Shown in pieces: positions 1 to 8,300 of a DNA stretch of 8,689 bases; within the stretch, counting starts at the first letter, position 1; each line of letters begins with the position of its first letter. The DNA is from Balneolaceae bacterium (GTDB lineage Bacteria; Bacteroidota; Rhodothermia; Balneolales; Balneolaceae). The translations under genes and the position numbers were made by a program. The notes under the pieces were generated by a model, which saw only the letters and a list, made by a program, of their open reading frames with translations, was not told where the DNA came from and searched no databases. The stretch spans positions 1 through 8,689 of the forward strand of contig SLGA01000345.1 of the NCBI GenBank assembly GCA_007123985.1, written 5' to 3'.

Positions 1-247
1 CAGACCGCGCCGGGGCGCATACGGTGCTTCCGGAATAGTGGCTGGTAAATTTCATGCCTTCAGCAGCCATACGATCCATATTTGGGGTTTGAATATACTC
101 TGAACCGAACACCCCTATATCTCCATAGCCAAGATCATCCGCCAAAATATAGATGATGTTGGGTTGTATTTGATCGGTTTTGCTTTCCGGTTGTTTGCAG
201 GAAGTAAGCAAAATTAAAAAAAGAGAAAAGAATATTAACGTGCGCAT
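1..247 (-). CDS. Sulfatase lipoprotein, N-terminal part (cut by window edge)
   Basis: Only the first 82 codons are present; the gene runs off the low-coordinate edge. The start is the ATG at 245-247; the next ATG upstream in the same frame (254-256) is followed directly by TAA, which fixes the start. Residues 1-17 form a lipoprotein signal peptide with lipobox LTSC, so Cys17 would be lipidated and the enzyme membrane-anchored. The sequence then reads NIIYILADDLGYGD (residues 30-43), the typical opening of the alkaline-phosphatase-like sulfatase fold; Asp37 and Asp38 match the metal-binding aspartates of the family. TPNMDRMAAEG (54-64) is also typical. Residues 77-81 are CAPAR, the C-x-P-x-R sulfatase signature in which Cys77 becomes formylglycine, so a maturase (anSME or FGE) is needed elsewhere in the genome. 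Family role: hydrolysis of sulfate esters, often on glycans. It lies 44 bp after the VCBS gene with no terminator seen between, so the two are probably co-transcribed. The substrate cannot be inferred because the C-terminal part is missing. Confidence 0.93.
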   Translation of the reverse strand, partial: MRTLIFFSLFLILLTSCKQPESKTDQIQPNIIYILADDLGYGDIGVFGSEYIQTPNMDRMAAEGMKFTSHYSGSTVCAPARS

Positions 248-291
248 TAATTACATGAATTTAGGGAGTAATAACCATTATGAACTGAACG

Positions 292-3200
292 CTATCTTCC
301 CGGAGGCTGATACAGATACGGTATAACCGGCTCTCCATATCTTCCAAGAAGTAAGAGAGATCCTAACGGGCTTGGAACCAGTTCAATAGTGCGAACATCA
401 CCCACTCCATAAAACCCTGTAAGGCGTGGCGGTACTACTTCAAAATTAAAATTTCCTTTTGCTTTTAGCATTATACCCTGATCGGCCATGGGGCCAATTT
501 CCGGGCGAGTTCCGAAATTATTACCTGCTGCCATAATATCGGGCAGGCCATTGGCAAAGAAATCACCTATAAACAGATCGTAAATAGGTGCTGCCTGAGC
601 TCTTATTGGCAGTGCTTTCCTTGTGAATGTACCATTGCCGTTGTTCATAAATACGGATGATTCAAATGTATCCACTCGAAATTGCTCCGGTGTTCTTCGG
701 GCTGATGAGATAATTTCCTCTGCGTTTGATGCCGCCCATGATGCATAACTTGGAAATTGATTTCGAAATGAAGGCAGCTGCTGCAGAAAAATATCTCTTT
801 CAGCAAAAGGCACCCGCCTGCCTTCTGTTACTTTTGTGATAAGCGGATCATTTAACCCATTATTATTAAAATCACCAAGATGAAGAATAACCGGGTATTC
901 CGTTGATGTTTGCAGTTGGGTATTTAATCCCCTGTTACCGGCAATGATATCCGGCAGGCCGTTTCCATTTAAATCCGCAATCTCTATCACATTCCACCAA
1001 CCGGCGCTCTGTTTTAACCCAAACTGCTCTGTCCGCTCTGTGAACGTGCCATTCACATTTTTAAAGACTCGAATCGGCATCCACTCTCCTGCAATAATCA
1101 GTTCGTCATCGCCATCACCATCCAAATCTACCCATACGGAAGAAGTAACCAGGCCGGGGCGCATCAGATCAGGAGCATATTGTGCAGTTACATCTTCAAA
1201 ACGGCCATTGTTATTTCTTAAAAGATAGCTTCTTGGTGATGCCGGATATTGTCCGGTAAGTACTCGCCCGCCCACAAAAAGATCGGGAGTACCATTATTT
1301 TCAATATCAACTGCGATTACCGTTCCACCACTGCTGTGCATTTGCGGAAGCGCCTCAGCATGATGTGTGAAATTCCCAAAACCATCATTCATATATAATC
1401 GATCTTGATATAACTCTCCGTTCATCTGGTCAAAATTACCCCCGCTAACCACGTAGAGATCCAACACACCGTTTCCGTTTGCATCAAAAAAGAGCGCAGC
1501 TGTATCTTCATAATCTGCATGACGCTCAAAGTCGGGAACGTTCGCTCTGAAGAATGTACCTTCCGGCTGCTGTAAATACAGGGCAGCTGGCTGTCCTTGT
1601 CCGCCACCCATAAATATATCCGGCAGCCCGTCGCCATTTATATCGGCTGATACGATTACTGCCCCGAGATTAGAAAGTGTATGAGGCATTAACGGACTGA
1701 AAATTCTGTCGCGGAAGAAACTACGTTCATGTGTAAATCCAATGCCAAGTGCGCTTTCATCAAGAAGAAGAAATATGGGCTCTTCATCCTGGTTTGATTC
1801 TGCTCTGCTACGAACCGCATCATTCTGCCGGATAGTCAATGTTTGGTTTGCATCAGCATCCACAATGGTTTGAATGGTTTGATCGGGCCATGTTATTTCA
1901 ACAGTAACCCTTTCGGTTGAGCCGAGTCCAAAGTGCAATATAGGGTCAATTGTAGATTGAAAACCGCGTGTGGTAAACGCTTCCTGGAAAAACAGTGAGC
2001 CATCCTCGGCAATGAGCTTTACTTTCGAACCGATGCCGAATGTATTAGCTCCTGAACCTCGCAAGCGAATTTTCAGATAGTTGTAATCATTCTGCAGGTG
2101 GGCATTATTTTTATAAATAAAAGGTGGCTCATTGATGTTATTTACAACCAGGTCAAGAGCGCCATTGTTGTTCAGATCTACATAAGCCGCCCCGCCCGAT
2201 ACGCTTGATCGCTTTAATCCCCATTTTTCGGTCGTGTCTTCGAAGGTGAGATCACCATTGTTCCGGAAAGCAAAATTGCTCATTTCAACCTCCTCCATCT
2301 GTGTTACCAGCCGGTAAAGAATGGAGGGGTTTTCGGGTAGGTCTTCATCAGGGTACTCTCTCCAGAGTATGTTATTCAGATAATCCAGGTTGGTGTAAAA
2401 CCGTGGAAAACCGTTTGTGATATAGAGATCTTTAAAACCGCTATTATCAAAATCGGCGAGCAGAGTTGCCCAGCTCCAGTCCGATTTATGAACTCCCGCA
2501 AGCTGGCCCACTTCTGTAAAAACCCCATCGCCATTATTTAACTGAAGGGTGTTTCGCATATTCTTCCGATGATAACCTGCTGCTACATGTTGATCGTAAT
2601 TATCATAATCGGGAGTTTTGAATACTTTTCGGCGCTCGTAACCGGGTGGAAGCATATCTGCTACAAAAATATCCGGAAGGCCATTATTGGTGATATCAGC
2701 AATATCAGAACCCATCGAAAAGTAGGATATAACATCCGTTCGGGAGAGAATCTCATCGCGAAATGTACTATCTCCCTGATTAATGTACATGTAATCACGC
2801 TCCATAAAATCGTTAGCCACATAGATATCGGGCAAGCCGTTTCCGGTTAGGTCGGATACGGTTGCACTCAGCCCAAATCCAATTGGGTTCTGCATGATTC
2901 CGGCTTCTCTGCTTACATCGGTGAAGGTTCCATCTCCGTTATTCCGAAAGAGTTTATCACCTGCAAACTCGTCCACTTCATTTCTGATAGTGCGGATATC
3001 AAACCCCCTGAAGGCACGGGTATTATAATTCACGATAAACAGATCGAGTAAGCCATTACCGTTGTAGTCGAAAAATACCGGTTGCGTACAGTATCCGGGA
3101 TCATCCAGCCCAAATTCTGCAGCTCGTTCTGTGAATGTTGGTACACCGTTTTCTGGATTCACACCATTATTGATAAATAACTTATTTCGACGATCCTCAA

Positions 3201-3600
3201 CATCAACTTTTCCGGCCTTGCAGACATATATATCGAGCAGGCCATTTCCGTTAATATCAACAAAGGCTGTACCTGCACTCCAGCCGCCAATATCACTAAC
3301 TCCTGCGGCCTCTGTTACATTTTGGAAACGATAATTACCCCTGTTCAGGTAGAGTGCATTTGGCCCCTGATTAGCCGTAAAGTATAGATCCGGGAATCCG
3401 TTACCCGTAATATCGCCCACGGCAACCCCACCGCCATTGTAGAAAAACTCGGATTCGAGAATATTGTTACCTAGTCTCTCTTCGAGATGGTTTACAAAAT
3501 CTATACCGGTGCGTTCGGGCGGCAGCCACTCAAACAGCGTTTCACCAAAAACGGATTGCTGCATTGAGAAGAGTAACAAAATATATGAAAACAAAAACAT
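292..3600 (-). CDS. Exported VCBS/FG-GAP repeat protein with ASPIC/UnbV domain (CRTAC1-like)
   Basis: An 1102-residue protein of the large VCBS-repeat family often found near SusC/SusD pairs. Residues 1-19 are a hydrophobic signal sequence, with cleavage plausible after Gly19. Fourteen calcium-loop motifs of the form D-x-x-x-x-G-x-x-D/E begin at residues 63, 115, 178, 250, 302, 383, 475, 653, 706, 765, 825, 876, 910 and 1013, as expected for beta-propeller blades. The first seven precede an ASPIC/UnbV-like domain at about 520-590 (core TRGFQSTIDPILHFGLG, then WPDQ); the other seven follow it, suggesting two propeller units joined by this domain. Residues about 940-1050 (LPSFRNQFPSYASWAA, RAQAAPIYDLF, AAGNNFG) look like the conserved C-terminal part of this family. 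Role is inferred: calcium-dependent binding or scaffolding outside the cytoplasm; no catalytic motif is seen. The ATG start gives a signal peptide without basic residues, whereas ten in-frame codons just upstream encode several, so the true start is uncertain. The gene ends with TAG at 292-294. Confidence 0.9.
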   Translation of the reverse strand: MFLFSYILLLFSMQQSVFGETLFEWLPPERTGIDFVNHLEERLGNNILESEFFYNGGGVAVGDITGNGFPDLYFTANQGPNALYLNRGNYRFQNVTEAAGVSDIGGWSAGTAFVDINGNGLLDIYVCKAGKVDVEDRRNKLFINNGVNPENGVPTFTERAAEFGLDDPGYCTQPVFFDYNGNGLLDLFIVNYNTRAFRGFDIRTIRNEVDEFAGDKLFRNNGDGTFTDVSREAGIMQNPIGFGLSATVSDLTGNGLPDIYVANDFMERDYMYINQGDSTFRDEILSRTDVISYFSMGSDIADITNNGLPDIFVADMLPPGYERRKVFKTPDYDNYDQHVAAGYHRKNMRNTLQLNNGDGVFTEVGQLAGVHKSDWSWATLLADFDNSGFKDLYITNGFPRFYTNLDYLNNILWREYPDEDLPENPSILYRLVTQMEEVEMSNFAFRNNGDLTFEDTTEKWGLKRSSVSGGAAYVDLNNNGALDLVVNNINEPPFIYKNNAHLQNDYNYLKIRLRGSGANTFGIGSKVKLIAEDGSLFFQEAFTTRGFQSTIDPILHFGLGSTERVTVEITWPDQTIQTIVDADANQTLTIRQNDAVRSRAESNQDEEPIFLLLDESALGIGFTHERSFFRDRIFSPLMPHTLSNLGAVIVSADINGDGLPDIFMGGGQGQPAALYLQQPEGTFFRANVPDFERHADYEDTAALFFDANGNGVLDLYVVSGGNFDQMNGELYQDRLYMNDGFGNFTHHAEALPQMHSSGGTVIAVDIENNGTPDLFVGGRVLTGQYPASPRSYLLRNNNGRFEDVTAQYAPDLMRPGLVTSSVWVDLDGDGDDELIIAGEWMPIRVFKNVNGTFTERTEQFGLKQSAGWWNVIEIADLNGNGLPDIIAGNRGLNTQLQTSTEYPVILHLGDFNNNGLNDPLITKVTEGRRVPFAERDIFLQQLPSFRNQFPSYASWAASNAEEIISSARRTPEQFRVDTFESSVFMNNGNGTFTRKALPIRAQAAPIYDLFIGDFFANGLPDIMAAGNNFGTRPEIGPMADQGIMLKAKGNFNFEVVPPRLTGFYGVGDVRTIELVPSPLGSLLLLGRYGEPVIPYLYQPPGR
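538..3414 (-). repeat. Fourteen coded calcium-loop repeats in the VCBS protein
   Basis: The 27-base units that encode the nine-residue loops lie at 3388-3414, 3232-3258, 3043-3069, 2827-2853, 2671-2697, 2428-2454, 2152-2178, 1618-1644, 1459-1485, 1282-1308, 1102-1128, 949-975, 847-873 and 538-564. Loop position 1 is Asp and position 6 is Gly in all fourteen; position 9 is Asp in thirteen and Glu in one (DLDGDGDDE). Position 5 is Asn in eleven, Asp in two and Ser in one. Several units also resemble each other at DNA level, with an AACGG(C/T)-T-CCGGAT-like core, but spacing is irregular (roughly 60 to 530 bases). They are dispersed protein repeats rather than a tandem DNA array. Confidence 0.75.
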
Positions 3601-3713
3601 AGAGATGTAACGGATGTGCTTTCTAAAAATTTATCCGATTTACTGATAAACTGAAAATAGATGTTGTGATTGTTGAAAGATCTTAAGCATTCATTCAAAT
3701 AACCAGTGCAAAT
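3601..3713 (-). promoter_or_regulatory. Gap upstream of the VCBS gene, possible promoter region
   Basis: This AT-rich stretch lies between the susD terminator and the VCBS gene. Because the terminator should stop most susC-susD transcription, a promoter here is expected. The best match to the Bacteroidota pattern (TTTG near -33, TAnnTTTG near -7) is weak: TTTC at 3653-3656 and TAAATTTT at 3626-3633 on the minus strand, 19 bases apart. The second half of that match overlaps the codons of a possible longer N-terminus (3601-3630), so both readings cannot hold. No Shine-Dalgarno sequence is seen before the ATG at 3600. Confidence 0.25.
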
Positions 3714-3743
3714 AAAAAACCCGGCACATAGGCCGGGTTTTTT
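3714..3743 (-). terminator. Rho-independent terminator after susD
   Basis: A GC stem of six pairs (CCCGGC at 3720-3725 with GCCGGG at 3732-3737) closes a six-base loop and is extended by six A-T pairs (3714-3719 with 3738-3743). Read on the minus strand, the hairpin is followed by a run of six T, the classic intrinsic terminator form, and it begins about 29 bases after the susD stop codon. Because A and T tracts flank both sides it could also work on the plus strand, but no plus-strand gene is seen here. It separates the susC-susD transcript from the VCBS-sulfatase pair, at least partly. Confidence 0.88.
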
Positions 3744-3772
3744 TCTTAATCACTCACGTAAAGGCGCTCCGA

Positions 3773-5326
3773 TTAGGGAACATCCCACCACATGCGAGTT
3801 GTTAACAGATCAGGTCCCTGCCTTGAAACTGCTGCTTCATAATTTGCTCTGTTATTACCCGGTTCCTGGATTGGGTAAATAATTCTTCGTGGAATTTGAC
3901 CATTAGACTCATTACCGGGGAAGTTTACAGGAGTGAGAACCGGAAAACCTGTTCTTCTCCATTCGGCATAAGCTTCGTATCCGTTCAGGAAAAGTGCAAT
4001 CCATTTTTGTGTTGCAATCTGCTCTAAATCAGCTGCTGGCACATTTGAGATATATTCTTGAATTTCACCGTCTGATATGGAAAATCCGTATAGATTCATA
4101 TGCTGCATAGCCGCCTCAATACCCGCTTCATAGTGTGTTTGAGCATCACCCGGCACATTCCAGCCGCGCTCTGCTGCTTCTGCTAAAAGAAAGCGAACTT
4201 CTGCATATGATTGAAAGATGTTTGGTTTGTCATAATTCACCAATCCTTCTCTATTTGGCATTACATAAGGTTTTAAATCAGCATCTGACAGGCTCCAGTT
4301 GTTTGAGATCTCAGCTGCCATCAATCCATTTGGCACACCCTGATACTCCAAAACATTGGCTGTTCGAACACTACCATCAGCATTATAAACTCTGCCAATA
4401 TGCTGAAGCCTTGGATCCACGTTGGCATTACCATTTTCAGCATCAAGTAAAATGTTTACGAATGTTTCACTTAATGCAAAGTTGTGGCCGGTAAGTCCAA
4501 AATCATGAAAAACCTCTCCAACGCCGTATCTGTTAATTCCGGATTGATCTACATGATTAACCCACGCGATATCGTCATTGTTTTGCATCACACCACCTGG
4601 TGCATTCACAGCAGACTCTACAGCAGAGCGTGCTGCAGCAGGATCAACATTTGACATACGCATCCCAAGACGGAGCTTAAGCGAATTACCAAACCGCCTC
4701 CACTGCTCAATATCTCCGCCAAATAACAGATCATTCGAGCCAAAAGTGAGCGGACCTTCTGATAAAGCAGCAACTGCCTCGGTCAGTTCATTGATCATGT
4801 CACGGTATATTTCCTCCTGCGGATCATACACTGGATTAGATATACCTTCTATGAATCCTTTACCAGCTTCTGAGTAGGGGATATCACCGTAAAAATCAGT
4901 AAGTCTGTGGTAAATAAATACTCTCAGTATTCTTGCCTGAGAATACATGTTCACCATTTCAGGATCATCTTCTACCTGGGCAATAACATCCTCGATCGTT
5001 TTGACCGCATTTGGATACATTGAATTCCAAAAAGCGCCGGTATATTCGGTGTTGATCGTATACCTGTCGCCTGACCATGCTGTTGTTAAGGATGATAGGT
5101 GTTGAATCATTGAAGATGCATGAATCAAATTACCCCTCCATGATTCAAACCTTCCTTCTGAGGTTTGCAGTAGGGCCCTTGTAAATTTAAACTGTGGGTC
5201 TAATTGATCAGCCTGAGTTGGATTTACATTTATATCCGTCAAGCCATCATCACATGCCTGCAACATAAAGACAGCTACCACAGCAATAAGTACTCGTTTA
5301 GTAATTTTGAAAAATGTAAGTTTCAT
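3773..5326 (-). CDS. SusD/RagB-like nutrient-binding outer-membrane lipoprotein (SusD-like_2 type)
   Basis: A 517-residue protein of normal length for the family. Residues 1-25 are a lipoprotein signal peptide with basic n-region, hydrophobic core and lipobox LQAC (Cys25), followed by CDDG. DINVNPTQ (31-38) right after the signal is the hallmark opening of the SusD-like_2 group. RLTDFYGDIPYSEA (141-154), SYAEVRFLLAEAAERGW (373-389), ALFLNGYEAYAEWRRTGFP (444-462), RIIYP (481-485) and a C-terminal MWWDVP are further family landmarks. Members are helical, TPR-based surface lipoproteins that sit as a lid on a SusC transporter and capture the substrate, often an oligosaccharide. The start codon lies 18 bp after the susC stop, so the two genes are almost certainly co-transcribed and their products form one complex. 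A strong terminator follows the gene. Ligand identity cannot be read from the sequence. Confidence 0.96.
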   Translation of the reverse strand: MKLTFFKITKRVLIAVVAVFMLQACDDGLTDINVNPTQADQLDPQFKFTRALLQTSEGRFESWRGNLIHASSMIQHLSSLTTAWSGDRYTINTEYTGAFWNSMYPNAVKTIEDVIAQVEDDPEMVNMYSQARILRVFIYHRLTDFYGDIPYSEAGKGFIEGISNPVYDPQEEIYRDMINELTEAVAALSEGPLTFGSNDLLFGGDIEQWRRFGNSLKLRLGMRMSNVDPAAARSAVESAVNAPGGVMQNNDDIAWVNHVDQSGINRYGVGEVFHDFGLTGHNFALSETFVNILLDAENGNANVDPRLQHIGRVYNADGSVRTANVLEYQGVPNGLMAAEISNNWSLSDADLKPYVMPNREGLVNYDKPNIFQSYAEVRFLLAEAAERGWNVPGDAQTHYEAGIEAAMQHMNLYGFSISDGEIQEYISNVPAADLEQIATQKWIALFLNGYEAYAEWRRTGFPVLTPVNFPGNESNGQIPRRIIYPIQEPGNNRANYEAAVSRQGPDLLTTRMWWDVP

Positions 5327-5344
5327 AGTGATAATGTCTTGTGA

Positions 5345-8300
5345 TTAAAATTGGAGAGAAATATCAAATCCGAAGCTACGTGTACTTGGTAGCGTGGCAT
5401 GCTCCAAACCCTGTGCATTCCCTGTGTTTATAACAGATTCAGGATCGATGTTTGGAGTATTTTTATGAATAAGCCACAGATTACGTCCCACTATTGAAAC
5501 ACTTGCTGCACTCAAACCAACACGCTGTACAACCGTCGTTGGTAATGAATATCCAACCGAGAACGATCTAAGTTTTACGTAACTGGCATCGTACACAAAG
5601 TCTTCACTTATATTCGCACCTATATGGCTATAGTAAACCTGCGGATCCACCTCAACATTGTTGGTCTGCCCCGACTCATTAACACCATCACCTACAACAC
5701 CACCTCCAAGGAAATTATCATTCCCATCAAACTGTGCTGTCGATCTTCCAGGCAATGTATCAATGTGCCTACCTGTACCATACATCTGTGCGTTGGTCAG
5801 TGAGTATATTTGCCCTCCGCTTCTGATGTCGATAAGTGCACCAAGCGAAAAGTTTCTATACGTAACATTGTTACTGATACTTCCCGTCCAGTCCGGCGTA
5901 TAGTTGCCAAGAACTACATTGTTATCGAAAAGTGGCAAACCTGCATCATTATGGATGATTCGTCCCTGGTCATCTCTTTGATATGCACGACCTACTATCT
6001 GGCCATAAGGCTCTCCAACACGTGCGTCTACAAATGTATGCAGTGAACGGCTCGTTCCCAATCGTAATGACTCTAAATCGCCTTCAAGAGAAACCACTTC
6101 GTTTCGGTTTCGGCCATAATTAAGAGCAATATTCCATTGAGCATTCTGGGTTACGACCGGCCGGGCAGTCAATCTCATTTCAATTCCGCTATTCTCAATT
6201 TCTCCTGCATTAATCACACGATTATCGAATCCGGATGCATTCGAAATGGTAGTGGCAAGAATCTGATCACTTGTTGTCTGCTGATAAACAGTAGCATCCA
6301 GGCCGAGCCGACCATCGAAAAATCGTAAGTCTACACCTGCTTCAAGTGCTGTGGTTGATGTAGGCTTAAGATCTGCAAGGGGTATTTGGCCACCACTAAT
6401 GCCTCCGTGAGCAGCATTGCCACCATCTTTGGTTGGATGTCCACCCGAGATAGCATACGTAAGACTCAGCTGGTACGGATCTGTATCTCCACCTACACTG
6501 GCCCATGATGTTCTTATCTGGCCGTAATTAAACCAATCGTTCGTTAAACCAAGTGCCTCAGCAAAACTGAAACTAAGGTTTACAGACGGATAAAAATAGG
6601 AATTGTTATCGCTTGGTAGTGTCGATGACCAATCATTTCGTGCTGTCAATTCGAGAAACAGCAAGCTTTGATAATCAAACTGAACAGTACCAAATAATGA
6701 ATTTACCTGCTTTTCATTGAATCCATATCCAACACCTCTCGAGCTTTGAGTAGTGTTTCCAATGGTAATAAGATTCGGAATAATGAATGTATTTCCACCA
6801 TATGATACTTCTTCGAAGGTTTCATATGTTCTCGCAGCCCCAAATGTAGCATTTACACCAACATCGCTTGTCAGGCTTCTTTGAAGCTGGAAGAAAGCAT
6901 CGATGTTATCCTCTCGAACATTGTAGCTTTGCTCGTTCATCTGCCCGTTGATTACCCAGGGTGTCCCGGTGTTGTCCCAGGTAGTTCTTCGGAGATTATA
7001 AAAGTCGGTTCCAATTCGAGCCTGAAATGAGAGCCAGTCAAGAATCTCATAGTTGGCACGTACAAAACCGATCAGTCGTCTTCGATCATCCTGATTGCCA
7101 TTTTCATTAAAACCCCAGTATGGATTTGGCCTAAAGTTACTTGATGTAAATGGAATATGATTTCCTTGTGCATCTTTGTAATTAGCCAGATCTCTAACAT
7201 CTATTGTTACTGGCATGTATGCCAGAGACAACGCGGGATTAGAAGGGTTATCCGATAACTGTGGCCGGAAATTCGTTTCTTCTATTATGTAGTTCGCTTT
7301 AGCTTCTACAGTTAAATCCCCCACTCTTCGGGAGCCAATAAAATTGATGTTATCCCTGTCTACAGTACTTGTTGGTATAATCCCAGTACTGTTCAATCTG
7401 TTTACAGACAATCGGAAACTGGAATTCTCTGTACCACCTGAAACAGCAACCGTGTTCGCAATGTTGGTGCCCCTGTCATAGAAGTTCTCTAAATTTCTGT
7501 CGTTTAAAACATAAGGCCGGGTAACACCGTCAAACTGAACTACAGACTGACCACTTATAGGCTCTCCCCAGCTTGCTATACCAAATTGCAAAGCTTCTGC
7601 CTGGCTGCGGGGCGCGCGACCTCTGGAGCCCTGTCCGAACTCTGTTTGAACATTATCATACGTTGCCAGTACACTTTCAAAAGTTACATTACTTCGAACT
7701 TCAACCGAAAAGCCATCTCGTCCGGCACCGGTTTTTGTTGTTACAATAATGGCACCGTTTTGCGCTCTTGATCCGTATAGTGCTGTTGCAGACGGTCCTT
7801 TCAATACGGTCAAATCGGCAATATCATCGGGGTTTAAAGCAGAAAGCCCTTCACCACCATCAAAACCACCCCATTCACCGGCTTCTCCGATTGTACGATT
7901 GTCCATCGGTACGCCATCAACCACAATAAGCGGCTCGTTGTTACCTGTTAATGATGTGACTCCGCGCAGCACCAATCTTGTAGATCCGGCCGGTCCGGTA
8001 GGTGGTGATGTTACCTGTAGTCCGGCAACTTGTCCGGAAAGATTATCACCAATATTTGTTGAACGAACCCGGGCAAAATCTTCAGTATTTACCCTTCCAA
8101 CTGAGTATCCGAGCGAACGCTCTTCTCGCTGAATTCCAAATGCAGTTACTACAAGATCATCAAGCTGCCCAACTTCCTGCTGCATTCTCACTGTGATGGT
8201 ACTCCTTCCATCAACATTGATTGTTTGTGCCTGGTAGCCGATAAAAGAGACCCTGATTTGTACATCAGCTGCCGAAACTGTCAGGCTGAATTCCCCATCA

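Noticed and set aside
847..3414. Similar short DNA units in the VCBS gene as a tandem or CRISPR-like array
   Set aside because: The units are in frame, unevenly spaced and all encode the same calcium-loop motif, so protein repeats explain them fully.
3501..3698. A 65-codon minus-strand frame crossing the start of the VCBS gene
   Set aside because: It overlaps the signal-peptide coding region in another frame, is Cys- and Ser-rich without pattern, and has no family resemblance.
4135..4494. A 119-codon open frame on the plus strand inside the SusD-like gene
   Set aside because: It is antisense to conserved SusD sequence; its His- and Leu-rich translation is what the complement of this coding region would give, and no domain is seen.
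7749..8132. A 127-codon open frame on the plus strand inside the SusC-like gene
   Set aside because: It lies wholly antisense to the plug-coding part of a well-supported gene, its translation is low in complexity (rich in Ser and Pro), and it has no recognizable domain.
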